This document shows positions 18,251 to 26,559 of a DNA stretch of 64,000 nucleotides, one piece after another. Under the pieces are notes generated by a model. That model saw only the letters and a list, made by a program, of their open reading frames with translations, made no database searches and had not been told where the DNA came from. Location: assembly GCF_026000775.1 (NCBI RefSeq), contig NZ_AP026830.1:1511056-1575055 (forward strand), read 5' to 3'. This DNA comes from Vulcanisaeta souniana JCM 11219. GTDB lineage: Archaea; Thermoproteota; Thermoprotei; Thermoproteales; Thermocladiaceae. The position numbers and the translations under genes are program-made. Numbering within the stretch: the stretch's first letter is position 1; every line of letters begins with the position of its first letter.

Positions 18251-18300
18251 GTGATGAGTCTACGGGTACTGATTGAATGAATGACAGCGGCCTCTGCTGA
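18251..18300 (+). ncRNA. Candidate C/D box guide sRNA with textbook spacing
   Basis: Box C gtgatga (18251-18257), an 11-base D' guide (18258-18268), box D' ctga (18269-18272), a five-base spacer, a C' variant tgaatga (18278-18284), a 12-base D guide (18285-18296) and box D ctga (18297-18300). Spacing of about 12 bases in both guide regions is the rule for archaeal sRNAs bound symmetrically by L7Ae-Nop5-fibrillarin. Flanking aatta and taatt could pair to close the terminal stem. It lies in the gap before the M24 peptidase gene. Target RNAs were not identified here. Confidence 0.7.
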
Positions 18301-18339
18301 ACCCATAATTAATTAAACCCCACGCGGGTCTAAATTATC

Positions 18340-19434
18340 GTGGCAATTACAAAAAGAATTAACGGTTTTATCTCTGAGTTACGTAATTCATCGGTGGAAC
18401 TAGCCATCATAATCTCAGGCCCCAACTTTAGGTACCTAGTTGGTTCTTACATAGATACTTTTGAAAGGTTTGGCGCATTAATAATTTGCCCAGGCAATGG
18501 TTCCCACTCCTTAATTCTGCCGAGGCTTGATGAGGGTAAGGCTAAAGCCACGGAGTTACCATACATTGTTTATGGCGATGACGAGGGTCCACTAAACGCA
18601 ATTAAGTCCTTTGTTAATAGTAATTGTGGGGTCATTAGAAGGGTGGGTCTCGAGGGTAGGGCCACACTTAATTACCTGTGGGTCCTACGTAAGGCGATTG
18701 GCGAATTTAGTGATTATTCAATTGATGACTTATTGGCATCAATGAGGATTAGTAAAGATGAAGATGAGTTGGCAAGCATTGAACGTGCAGTCAAGGCTAT
18801 TGAGGAGGGCATAAGGTTTGCTCATGAATCAATTAGGCCTGGAATGACTGAGGCTAATGTGGTTAGGATGATTAGCGATACCATTAGTAATGCTGGCGCC
18901 GAGCCTAGGGATGTGCTTGTTCAATCGGGGCCTAACTCAGCGATACCTCACTGGACACCCTCCAGGAGAAGGATTGAGGTTGGGGACGTAGTGGTCATTG
19001 ATGTTACTGCGACGTACAATGATTACTATGGTGATTTAACGAGGACTCTCGTGATTGGTGATCCGCCCAGTTACTTTTGGCATGTTTATGAATTGGTAAA
19101 AAGGGCTCACGATGAGGCAATAGCCAGTATTAGGGAGGGTGTCACTGGCGCGTACATCGATTCAATTGCCAGGAGGGTCATTACAGAGGGTGGTTATGGT
19201 CAGTACTTCATACATAGGACTGGGCATGGGATTGGCCTTGAGGTTCATGAGGAGCCATTTATAAGTCAGTCCTATGATAAGGCCCTGCCAAGGGGCAGCG
19301 CATTCACCATCGAGCCCGGCATATACCTGCCCGGTAGGTTTGGTGTTAGGCTTGAGAGCAATATTGCAATTAAGCCGGACGGTAGGGTCGAGATCCTTGA
19401 TAATTACTGGCCAGACCCAGTGATTGTGATTTAA
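18340..19434 (+). CDS. M24-family Xaa-Pro peptidase (prolidase/aminopeptidase P-like)
   Basis: A 364-residue dimetal peptidase. The N-terminal creatinase-like domain (1-120) includes NFRYLVGSYIDTFERF. The pita-bread catalytic domain has all five metal ligands: Asp in VVIDVTATYNDYYGDLTRT (two), His in HRTGHGIGLEVHEEP, Glu in FTIEPGIYLPG and Glu in VRLESNIAI. It would release N-terminal residues before proline or split Xaa-Pro dipeptides during peptide turnover. The start is GTG at 18340. Prolidase and aminopeptidase P cannot be separated from sequence alone. Confidence 0.9.
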   Translation: MAITKRINGFISELRNSSVELAIIISGPNFRYLVGSYIDTFERFGALIICPGNGSHSLILPRLDEGKAKATELPYIVYGDDEGPLNAIKSFVNSNCGVIRRVGLEGRATLNYLWVLRKAIGEFSDYSIDDLLASMRISKDEDELASIERAVKAIEEGIRFAHESIRPGMTEANVVRMISDTISNAGAEPRDVLVQSGPNSAIPHWTPSRRRIEVGDVVVIDVTATYNDYYGDLTRTLVIGDPPSYFWHVYELVKRAHDEAIASIREGVTGAYIDSIARRVITEGGYGQYFIHRTGHGIGLEVHEEPFISQSYDKALPRGSAFTIEPGIYLPGRFGVRLESNIAIKPDGRVEILDNYWPDPVIVI

Positions 19435-19472
19435 GTAATGCTTTATTACCTCGCCTTCCCGTAATCATTATC

Positions 19473-20096
19473 ATGATACTATACCTTGTTAGGCATGGGG
19501 AGGCACAGTTAAATGTACTTGGAATGCTTCATTCTAGGAATTATGAAAATAATCCATTGACGGATAAGGGAAGGCTAGAGGTTGCCGCGGCTGCGCTGCT
19601 TTTACGTAGGATGGGTGTTCACGGGCCTGTGTTTGCCTCGCCATTACTGCGTGCACGCCAGACCGCCGATTGCATTGACCGTAATTACAAGGTTGATGAG
19701 AGGTTGAGGGAGATAGACATGGGTGAGTGGGAGCTTAAGAAAATAAGTGAGGTTCCCTTTGATAATTACAGGAAGGATCCAGTTAGGTATCACCCACCTG
19801 GTGGTGAGTCAATGGAGTCTGTGGTTAATAGGGCCGTGGATTTCCTAAACTTCGTTAAGGGTGTTAATGAGAAATCCGTGATTGCAGTGAGTCATTGGCA
19901 CCCTATTGCAACAATCGTGGCCCTGGTTACGGGGTTACCACTGAGTAATATCTATAAGTTACGTATTAGCACAGGGTCTATAACGGCCATTGATCTGGAT
20001 AATGATGACGTAGTATTCCTTAATCTAAGCCCACTAAGGGTATTGAGGAGCCTTGGCATTGGTGATAGCGAGATAATGAGGGAGTGCGGTGGGTAG
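19473..20096 (+). CDS. Histidine phosphatase (phosphoglycerate-mutase-like)
   Basis: A 207-residue member of the histidine phosphatase superfamily. LVRHGEAQLN at residues 5-14 holds the nucleophilic histidine in the RHG motif; FASPLLRARQTAD has the second arginine; IDMGEWELKK supplies the acid; and VIAVSHWHPI carries the second catalytic histidine. Candidates are cofactor-dependent phosphoglycerate mutase, alpha-ribazole phosphatase or a general phosphatase; sequence does not decide. The gene follows the M24 peptidase by 38 bases and overlaps the next small gene if that gene's early start is used. Confidence 0.87.
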   Translation: MILYLVRHGEAQLNVLGMLHSRNYENNPLTDKGRLEVAAAALLLRRMGVHGPVFASPLLRARQTADCIDRNYKVDERLREIDMGEWELKKISEVPFDNYRKDPVRYHPPGGESMESVVNRAVDFLNFVKGVNEKSVIAVSHWHPIATIVALVTGLPLSNIYKLRISTGSITAIDLDNDDVVFLNLSPLRVLRSLGIGDSEIMRECGG

Positions 20097-20107
20097 GGTT
20101 AATTACC

Positions 20108-20545
20108 ATGAGTATTTTTACCTGCGATGAGGTTCACTGGAGGCTTGTTGAATTGAATATAGATCATGCATGTGGATTAGCAAGCCTAGTGAAGATTATT
20201 GGTGGAAGGCTCGGTATTTTTAATATTCCGAATATCATTGATGTCATGGTTTACAACAGTTACGAGACAGTTAACCATGCCTTAGGTGGTTCAGTAGTTG
20301 TTGAAAGGTCCCTGGTTCCGGGGCTACTCTCGCGCGCAATACTCATAGGGAGTATTCCCTATGCGTCCATTGAGGATGTAATCGTGTCTGTTGTTGTTAA
20401 TAGGGACCTACCATGGTACATAGCCATAATCAGGGAATTAATGAGGAATAATAATGTAAGAAATAACCTAAGGTGGGAGTGGATCAATGAAGTGCTCAAT
20501 AGGTTTGGGTTTGTAAGGTATTTCAATGAAATTATTTCGCAGTAG
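20108..20545 (+). CDS. Small conserved-looking protein, unknown function
   Basis: An open frame downstream of the histidine phosphatase. I chose ATG 20108 (MSIFTCDEVHW) over the in-frame ATG at 20084, which would overlap the upstream gene by 13 bases; both are possible. The roughly 145-residue protein is soluble and mixed alpha/beta, with VHWRLVELNIDHACGLASLVK near the start, a hydrophobic central strand region (SRAILIGSIPYASIEDVIVSVVVN) and a helical end. No motif is recognisable. It overlaps the convergent radical SAM gene by 14 bases. Confidence 0.5.
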   Translation: MSIFTCDEVHWRLVELNIDHACGLASLVKIIGGRLGIFNIPNIIDVMVYNSYETVNHALGGSVVVERSLVPGLLSRAILIGSIPYASIEDVIVSVVVNRDLPWYIAIIRELMRNNNVRNNLRWEWINEVLNRFGFVRYFNEIISQ

Positions 20546-21650
20546 GTTCATAGACGCAGGCCGGATCTGAGGCGAGTGGGTCTCCTAGTTCGGTGTATGC
20601 CCTTGCCCTTGAGCCACCGCATATGTCCCTAAACTCGCATACACCACACTTACCGTTGAACCTAGCCTCCCTTATTGTCCTCAGTACTGGGTGCTCCTTA
20701 TACACCTTAACTATGTTATCCTTCCTTACATTACCGAGGGTGAGTGGTAGGAAGCCGCTTGGGTATATTGAGCCGTCACTGGCGACGAATATTATTCCAT
20801 AGCCGTCCCTCGTTGGTGTAAAACTGGATACCTTTGTACCTGTTGGTGGTTCGCCCATGATTTCCCTAAGTTTACTCGTTAATTCCTGGTATAGCTTACC
20901 GCCTGCATAATTCATGCCCGATCTTCTCTGCATGATGATTCTCCTGAAGAAGGGTGCCTCAACGGTCCTTACCTGAAGTCCGTATAGCGATGCTTCGTAT
21001 AGGAACTGAACAACATCTTCGCTTTCCCAAGGGTCCAGGGGCTCAAGCTCCATGCCCCTGCCCACACGTATTAGGAAGAAGACCTCCCATGCATTGGCGC
21101 CGCTTTCCTTAACGATCTTAAATATATACGGTAATTCATGGACATTTAACTTCATGACAGCCGTGTTCACCTGAAACTCAATATCAAGCTTCCTTAATAT
21201 ATCAAAAACCTCCAGTGTCGCCTTAAATACATCGATCTGTTCCAGCGCCGTCCTCCTAATGTAGTTATGAGTCTCGGGCCTTGCGCCATCCAGGCTTATT
21301 GACATGGAACTAACCCTTTTCTTTAGTTCCCTGAGCAGGTCTTCATTAAGTAATTTCGTTGACACCGCGGGCGATAGGGCTATGGGAATGCCCATGGACT
21401 TGGCATGATCCATTATTTCAAATGCGTCATCCCTCATTAACGGGTCGCCGCCTGTGAGAATCAATACAGGATACGGCCTATCAAACCCGGTTAGGTCATC
21501 TATGAATTTCATGGCATCCCTGGTACTTAATTCAGTGGGTAATGGTTTGAGCAGTGCGTTGGCCCTGCAGTGCCTGCATGCCAGTGGGCATGCCTTAGTG
21601 GTTTCGTAGAATACGAGTAGTGGCTTCTCCTTAAGTGGCCATTTACGCAT
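20532..21650 (-). CDS. Radical SAM/SPASM enzyme, AhbD/TunB-like
   Basis: A 372-residue radical SAM protein. The [4Fe-4S]-SAM motif is CPLACRHC at residues 21-28, followed by LILTGGDPL, the glycine motif that contacts SAM. The C-terminal SPASM part has CGVCEFRDICGG and a final Cys in SDPACVY, binding an auxiliary cluster. The layout and ending match Fe-coproporphyrin synthase (AhbD, last step of the sirohaem-dependent haem pathway) and relatives such as TunB-like proteins. It is transcribed divergently from a second SPASM enzyme, and that pairing favours the haem pathway. Substrate is inferred, not shown. Confidence 0.8.
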   Translation of the reverse strand: MRKWPLKEKPLLVFYETTKACPLACRHCRANALLKPLPTELSTRDAMKFIDDLTGFDRPYPVLILTGGDPLMRDDAFEIMDHAKSMGIPIALSPAVSTKLLNEDLLRELKKRVSSMSISLDGARPETHNYIRRTALEQIDVFKATLEVFDILRKLDIEFQVNTAVMKLNVHELPYIFKIVKESGANAWEVFFLIRVGRGMELEPLDPWESEDVVQFLYEASLYGLQVRTVEAPFFRRIIMQRRSGMNYAGGKLYQELTSKLREIMGEPPTGTKVSSFTPTRDGYGIIFVASDGSIYPSGFLPLTLGNVRKDNIVKVYKEHPVLRTIREARFNGKCGVCEFRDICGGSRARAYTELGDPLASDPACVYEPTAK

Positions 21651-21758
21651 TGGCCTGCTTATTAATGCCTTTACTTTAAATAAATTGTTCAGTGTTATTT
21701 TATCAGTGTTTGTGTAAGTAAGGATTTATAACACAGCGGATTTTATCTTGGTTGTTCC

Positions 21759-22994
21759 ATGATAAACATTACGAATTTAGTGGTTGGTGGTGGTACAGTA
21801 AGTCTGTCGATTAAGGGCCATGATTATGTGAGGAGTGGTAGGGAGTTCACGGATATCAGTAGGCCGTTAATATTCTGGAACATAACATACAGGTGCAATC
21901 TCAAGTGCATTCATTGCTACATAAATGCAATACAAGGGCTTTCAGGGAATGAATTGACAACCGAGGAGGCGCTTAGGATTATTGAGGATGCACATGAATT
22001 AAGGACACCCCTCCTTATTGTTAGTGGTGGTGAACCACTGGTTAGGGAGGACATTACTGAAGTGATGAGAAGGGCCAGTGATTATGGCATAAAGATTTCC
22101 CTGAGTACTAACGGCACATTGATCACCAGGGACTGGGCCTTGAAGCTCAGGGAATTGGGTGTTCAATACATCGGGATAAGTATTGACTCGCCAATCCCAG
22201 AGCTTCATGATAGAATAAGGGGTGTTTCGGGAGCATGGAGCTTGGCGATTAGAGGTATTAAGAACGTTATGGAGGTTGGTATACCAGTTGGTATTAGGAC
22301 CACGGTTACCAGGCTAAATATTGATCGTGCAACTGAGATTGTTGAGTTGGCACATAGGCTGGGTATATCTAGAGTTGCCTTTTACCACCTAGTACCCAGC
22401 GGTAGGGGCAGGGGGATCATTGATCTATTACCAAGCCCAGACCAATTACTAAGGTTCCTGATTAAGTTAATAGAGGTCGCAAGGAACTACCCAGATGTTG
22501 AGGTATTGACTGTGGATAACCCGGCTGATGGCGTAGTTGCTTCCCTGTTAACAAGCAATGATGAAGACGAGTTCATGGGTAAGTTAAGACTCGTGAGCAG
22601 AATGGGCGCGTGTAGTGCTGGTAGGAAGGTCATGTCGATTTACCCCAATGGTGATGTTTACCCATGCCAATTCTTCAATGATAAACCAATGGGTAATGTC
22701 AGGAAGGAGAGATTAACAGAGATTTGGCTGAGGCCTAAGGAAAACACGGAATTGGTGATTAGGCTTAGGGAGAGGAATTATGGTGATTCACCGTGTATGA
22801 GGTGTCCATACCTGGGGTATTGCGGCGGTTGTAGGGTTAGGGCCGAGGTTCTAAACAGTGATGTTTGGTCTATGGACCCGCTTTGTACCATGAATTCATT
22901 ACTAAGGCTTTGGAGACTTGGCGAGATCGAACTCAAACCCTGGCAGATCAGGATAATGAAGAACTTTGAGGAGGTATTAAAAACCCATGGCTAG
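21759..22994 (+). CDS. Radical SAM/SPASM enzyme, AhbC/NirJ-like
   Basis: A 411-residue radical SAM protein. An N-terminal extension of about 35 residues precedes RPLIFWNITYRCNLKCIHCY, with the cluster cysteines in CNLKCIHC near residue 47. LIVSGGEPLVRED binds SAM. The SPASM region has ACSAGRKVMSIYPNGDVYPCQF and CMRCPYLGYCGGCRVRAEV, plus a last Cys (DPLCTM). This matches 12,18-didecarboxysirohaem deacetylase AhbC and NirJ. With the divergent AhbD-like gene it would form the last two steps of the archaeal sirohaem-to-haem route. AhbA/B and sirohaem synthesis genes are not in the window. Confidence 0.8.
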   Translation: MINITNLVVGGGTVSLSIKGHDYVRSGREFTDISRPLIFWNITYRCNLKCIHCYINAIQGLSGNELTTEEALRIIEDAHELRTPLLIVSGGEPLVREDITEVMRRASDYGIKISLSTNGTLITRDWALKLRELGVQYIGISIDSPIPELHDRIRGVSGAWSLAIRGIKNVMEVGIPVGIRTTVTRLNIDRATEIVELAHRLGISRVAFYHLVPSGRGRGIIDLLPSPDQLLRFLIKLIEVARNYPDVEVLTVDNPADGVVASLLTSNDEDEFMGKLRLVSRMGACSAGRKVMSIYPNGDVYPCQFFNDKPMGNVRKERLTEIWLRPKENTELVIRLRERNYGDSPCMRCPYLGYCGGCRVRAEVLNSDVWSMDPLCTMNSLLRLWRLGEIELKPWQIRIMKNFEEVLKTHG

Positions 22995-23064
22995 TTCTCA
23001 CCTATTTTAAGTCAACGTAACAACAAAGTACAAAAACCAGTTATTTCTACAAATACCTGCACAA

Positions 23065-24363
23065 ATGGTTGATTTATTAGTCAAGATATTAGGTGGTGGA
23101 GGAGAAGTTGGCAGAATGGCTATTTTCACTAAGGATGTTAATTCCGACAGGGGTTTCCTCTTTGATTATGGCGTTAACTTCGACGAGAATGATAGGCCTG
23201 TAATGCCGAGCCACGTCAGGCCTAGGGACATAACCGCAGTCTTCCTAAGTCACTCCCACCTTGATCACTGCGGTGCACTGCCTAGCCTATACGTAAGTTC
23301 GCCACCGCCTATCTACGCTACGCCGTTAACCCTTGAATTGGCTGACGTGATGTTTAAGGACGCAATGAAATTAAGTGGGTATTACCTACCCTATGAGGAT
23401 GAGGAGATTAAAGCTGTGCTTGATCATGCGATTCCCGTAACCTACGGTGAGGATGTCGATGTGTCGAAGGATACTAAGGCAACCATAATAAACGCTGGCC
23501 ATGTTCCAGGTAGTATGTTAACGCTGCTCGAGGTTAATGGCACAAGGATACTGTTTACGGGTGACTTCAACCTATCGCCATCAAACCTACTTCGTGGGGC
23601 CGATATAAATAATGTGCCTAGGGATGTTGATGTCGTTGTAATGGAGGGTACGTACGTGGCCAACACGCATCCACCCAGGGAAGAGGTTGAGAGGGAGTTC
23701 ATTAGGGTCATTAAGGAAACAATTGAAGGCGGAGGTTCCGTACTAATACCAGTACTAACCATAGGTAGAGCTCAGGAGATCCTAATAACGCTCTATAAGA
23801 ATGGTATTGATTACCCTGTGATAATTGATGGATTGGCCAGGGTTGTTAATCAAATAGTGGCTAAGTACCCGCATTACCTGGCGAACCCTGAGCTTTACAT
23901 TAAGGCCGTGGAGAACAGCCTCGAGGTTACCACGGACTATCAAAGGAGGTCATTAACCAAGGAGCCCGTGATAATAGTCTCACCGGCAGGAATGCTGAAG
24001 GGTGGCGCCGCAGTTTACTACCTAAAGAAATTAGGTAGGGACAGAAGGAACGCCGTGATACTACCGAGTTATCAAGCACCTGATACGCCTGGCTTTGAAT
24101 TGTTAACTAGGGGTAGAGCATTCATTGATAAGGCCGAGATTGTGCTTGAGGCGAAGCTGTACTGGTTCGACTTTAGTTCCCACAGTGGTAGGGCGGAGCT
24201 TGAGGCATTTATTAACCACTTTAATCCAGATACCCAGGTGCTTCTCGTGCATACGGATGCAATAAAGGCTCTGCAGTTCCTTGAGAGGTTGAAGGTTAAG
24301 TACGGGATTGATAATGTCCATGTGCCAACCAACGAGGAGTCCATACTATTCAGCATTAAATAA
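23065..24363 (+). CDS. Beta-CASP metallo-beta-lactamase ribonuclease, aCPSF2-like
   Basis: A 432-residue nuclease without N-terminal KH domains, fitting archaeal CPSF2 rather than the longer aCPSF1. The metal site motif is SHSHLDHCGALP (near 62-73); INAGHVPGSMLTL and ILFTGDFNLSPSNLL supply further ligands; VVVMEGTY begins the beta-CASP part, with VLIPVLTIGRAQEIL as motif A-like region, IIVSPAGMLKGG, DFSSHSGRAELEAFI and a final VHTD. It would process or degrade RNA as endo- or 5'-exonuclease. It stands alone on the plus strand between a radical SAM gene and the RuvB-like ATPase. Confidence 0.9.
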   Translation: MVDLLVKILGGGGEVGRMAIFTKDVNSDRGFLFDYGVNFDENDRPVMPSHVRPRDITAVFLSHSHLDHCGALPSLYVSSPPPIYATPLTLELADVMFKDAMKLSGYYLPYEDEEIKAVLDHAIPVTYGEDVDVSKDTKATIINAGHVPGSMLTLLEVNGTRILFTGDFNLSPSNLLRGADINNVPRDVDVVVMEGTYVANTHPPREEVEREFIRVIKETIEGGGSVLIPVLTIGRAQEILITLYKNGIDYPVIIDGLARVVNQIVAKYPHYLANPELYIKAVENSLEVTTDYQRRSLTKEPVIIVSPAGMLKGGAAVYYLKKLGRDRRNAVILPSYQAPDTPGFELLTRGRAFIDKAEIVLEAKLYWFDFSSHSGRAELEAFINHFNPDTQVLLVHTDAIKALQFLERLKVKYGIDNVHVPTNEESILFSIK

Positions 24364-24459
24364 GTGACTGTGTTTTAGTTCGTTCTGCATTTATTGGTTA
24401 TGCACGTGGTTTACGTTAAAAAGGTTTAAAGATTATGCGTTTTAACTCCGTTATTTGCT

Positions 24460-25815
24460 ATGTCCCAGATAAAGATTGAGGAGGTGAAATCAACCTTCGA
24501 AAGAGTTGGGTTACATAGTCACATCAAAGGTTTAGGCATTAGGGATAGTAAGGTGCAGTTCTCCGCGGATGGATTCGTTGGGCAAGTCGAGGCTAGGGAG
24601 GCTGCTTACTACGTGGTTAAGATGATTAGGGCTGGTAAGTTCGGCGGTAAGGGTGTCCTAATAGTAGGTCCACCAGGTACTGGCAAGACGGCACTCGCCA
24701 TAGGAATTGCCAGGGAGCTTGGTCCAGACACGCCATTCGTGCAAATAAGCGCAGCCGAGGTCTATAGTATGGAGGTTAAGAAGACTGAGTTCCTGACCAG
24801 AGCCCTTAGGAGCGCCATTGGTGTTAGGATTAGGGAGTGGCGCAGGGTCTATGAGGGTGTTGTTAAGGGACTTGATATTCAGTACGGCAAGCATCCATAC
24901 AATCCCTATGCCCAGATACCCAGGAGTGCAACGATAACCCTGGCCACCAAAGACGAGGAGAAGAAGCTAAAGGTGCCTGCCGAAATCGCTGAGCAGTTGA
25001 TTGAGCTTGGAGTTGAGGAGGGTGATGTTATTTGGATTGATGAGGAGACTGGTAGGGTGTTTGTTCAGGGTAAGGGTGAGGGTGGTGAAGCATTTGATAT
25101 CTATGTCAAGAGGAAGACCGAAGTACCAAAGGGCCCTGTTTATAAGGAGAAGGAGATCACCAGGTTTTTCACGCTTAATGACCTCGACATATACCAAGCA
25201 AGACAACAGGGATTGTTGAGCGCCATGATATTTGGCTTTGCAGCCGAGGAGCGCGAGATACCGAGTGAGGTTAGGAAGGCGGTTGACGAGTTTGTAATGA
25301 AGGTCATAAATGATGGTAAGGGCGAGTTAGTACCTGGTGTTCTGTTTATCGATGATGTTCACATGCTTGATATTGAAACCTGGGCGTACCTAAGTAGGGC
25401 CATGGAGAGTGAGCTGAGTCCAATACTCATTCTAGCCACCAATAGGGGTATAACGAAGATTAGGGGCACAGACATTGAGTCGCCACACGGTGTTCCGCTG
25501 GACATGCTTGATAGGCTCATCATAATCAGGACTAAGCCATATACGCCTGATGAGGTTAGGGAGATAATAAAGATTAGGGCGAGAGAGGAGAAGGTGTCCC
25601 TGGCAAATGATGCACTTGAGGTGTTGACGAAGATAGGCGCCGAGGAAAGTCTTAGGTATGCAATACAGTTGTTGGCACCGGCCCAGTTGAGGGCTCAGGA
25701 AATTGGCCATAAGGAGATTAGCAAGGAGGATATTGAGTACGTGAAGAAGATGTTCCTTAGCGTTAAGGAGAGTGTTCAGTACGTTAAGGAGTACGAGAAT
25801 TACTTCCTGCGTTGA
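24460..25815 (+). CDS. RuvB-like AAA+ ATPase (archaeal TIP49/RuvBL)
   Basis: A 451-residue AAA+ protein homologous to eukaryotic RuvBL1/2. FERVGLHSHIKGLGI starts it as in TIP49; Walker A is GPPGTGKT near residue 70; an OB-type insertion domain II covers about 120-265; Walker B is GVLFIDDVHMLDIETW near 297; sensor 1 is LATNRG; sensor 2 lies near ESLRYAIQLL. Where RuvBL proteins usually have DE in Walker B, this one has DD. It would form hexamers acting in complex assembly or chromatin work. A TATA-like box at about 24424-24431 supports a near-leaderless start. Confidence 0.93.
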   Translation: MSQIKIEEVKSTFERVGLHSHIKGLGIRDSKVQFSADGFVGQVEAREAAYYVVKMIRAGKFGGKGVLIVGPPGTGKTALAIGIARELGPDTPFVQISAAEVYSMEVKKTEFLTRALRSAIGVRIREWRRVYEGVVKGLDIQYGKHPYNPYAQIPRSATITLATKDEEKKLKVPAEIAEQLIELGVEEGDVIWIDEETGRVFVQGKGEGGEAFDIYVKRKTEVPKGPVYKEKEITRFFTLNDLDIYQARQQGLLSAMIFGFAAEEREIPSEVRKAVDEFVMKVINDGKGELVPGVLFIDDVHMLDIETWAYLSRAMESELSPILILATNRGITKIRGTDIESPHGVPLDMLDRLIIIRTKPYTPDEVREIIKIRAREEKVSLANDALEVLTKIGAEESLRYAIQLLAPAQLRAQEIGHKEISKEDIEYVKKMFLSVKESVQYVKEYENYFLR

Positions 25816-25870
25816 TTTTCTACAATTAAAGAAAAGTTAAGATTAAAAAGGCAATAGGAAGTTCCGATTA

Positions 25871-26332
25871 ATGGGGATATTGATGCTCAGCATGAATGAT
25901 ATTGTTCAAGCGATATACACGGTAACCAGGGTAGTTACGGTACCCGTAAATATACATGCGATTGTTTACCTGGCTGGCAGGGATTGGTCAATGTTCGAGA
26001 GAGATGGTGCATACGTTATTTATAAAACCACGGATACCCAGGGCAATCCCGTAACAATAAGGTTAAGGATCAGGGAGGCCGGTTCCCCAGTTTCCCGCTA
26101 TTATGAGGTTTACGGCATGGAAATGCAGTTCAAGTACATGGGTAATGACTTCCTAGCTGTATACCCAGTAAACGGTGGTTTCAGTAAGGCTAAGGTTGAT
26201 GATAAGTACCTACTTGACATAAGTACTAAGATTGGTGGGGGCGAACCATGCATAGTTGCCCTAAGTATAGGCCAGGTACCAGCTATATGTAAACAAATTG
26301 GTAAGTTCTACATGATTATTGCAAGGGCATGA
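25871..26332 (+). CDS. Small soluble protein, unknown function
   Basis: A 153-residue protein. After a helix (MNDIVQAIYTVTRVV), it is mostly beta strands: NIHAIVYLAGRDWSMFERDGAYVIYKT, GNPVTIRLRIRE, YYEVYGMEMQFKYMG and DFLAVYPVNGG. There are two cysteines late (EPCIVALS, PAICKQ). A TATA-like box (25841-25851) lies about 25 bases before the first ATG, favouring this start over the in-frame Mets at residues 5 and 8. The family is not recognised; it follows the RuvB-like gene by 55 bases. Confidence 0.55.
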   Translation: MGILMLSMNDIVQAIYTVTRVVTVPVNIHAIVYLAGRDWSMFERDGAYVIYKTTDTQGNPVTIRLRIREAGSPVSRYYEVYGMEMQFKYMGNDFLAVYPVNGGFSKAKVDDKYLLDISTKIGGGEPCIVALSIGQVPAICKQIGKFYMIIARA

Positions 26333-26389
26333 GTAATCTCATGAACCTTAATAATTCAATTTTTAATTAATTCTACATTATTTAATTCA

Positions 26390-26432
26390 TCAGTAGCGGC
26401 GTTCTACTTCATCAGTCTGTTGGGTTCATCAT
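26390..26432 (-). ncRNA. Possible C/D box guide sRNA, antisense in intergenic gap
   Basis: On the minus strand: box C atgatga (26432-26426), a 10-base guide (26425-26416), a fused D'/C' box ctgatga (26415-26409), a 15-base region (26408-26394) and box D ctga (26393-26390). Fused D'/C' boxes occur in archaeal sRNAs, but the second guide is longer than the usual 12 bases, and box C is part of a tga-repeat run (26426-26440) that could produce the pattern by chance. Weaker than the other two candidates. Confidence 0.4.
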
Positions 26433-26528
26433 CATCATCACCTTAACTAATTAAATTACCAGGGAATTTTAATTGTTTAGTAATGGTAATGCGGGGAACG
26501 CGAGTCTGTTTAGCAGGTAAGGAATTGG

Positions 26529-26537
26529 TTTTTATAT
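26529..26537 (+). promoter_or_regulatory. TATA-like box of the DUF47 gene
   Basis: The sequence tttttatat is centred about 27 bases before the ATG at 26560, the spacing expected for a leaderless archaeal transcript. Confidence 0.5.
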
Positions 26538-26559
26538 CAATCTAGTATAAAATTAGGAA

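Noticed and set aside
24658-24894. Minus-strand frames within the RuvB-like ATPase gene
   Set aside because: Antisense to the Walker A region of a strongly conserved gene; shadows.
26426-26440. Run of tca repeats considered as a CRISPR or longer repeat array
   Set aside because: Only a 15-base trinucleotide run; no spaced direct repeats anywhere in the window support a CRISPR array.
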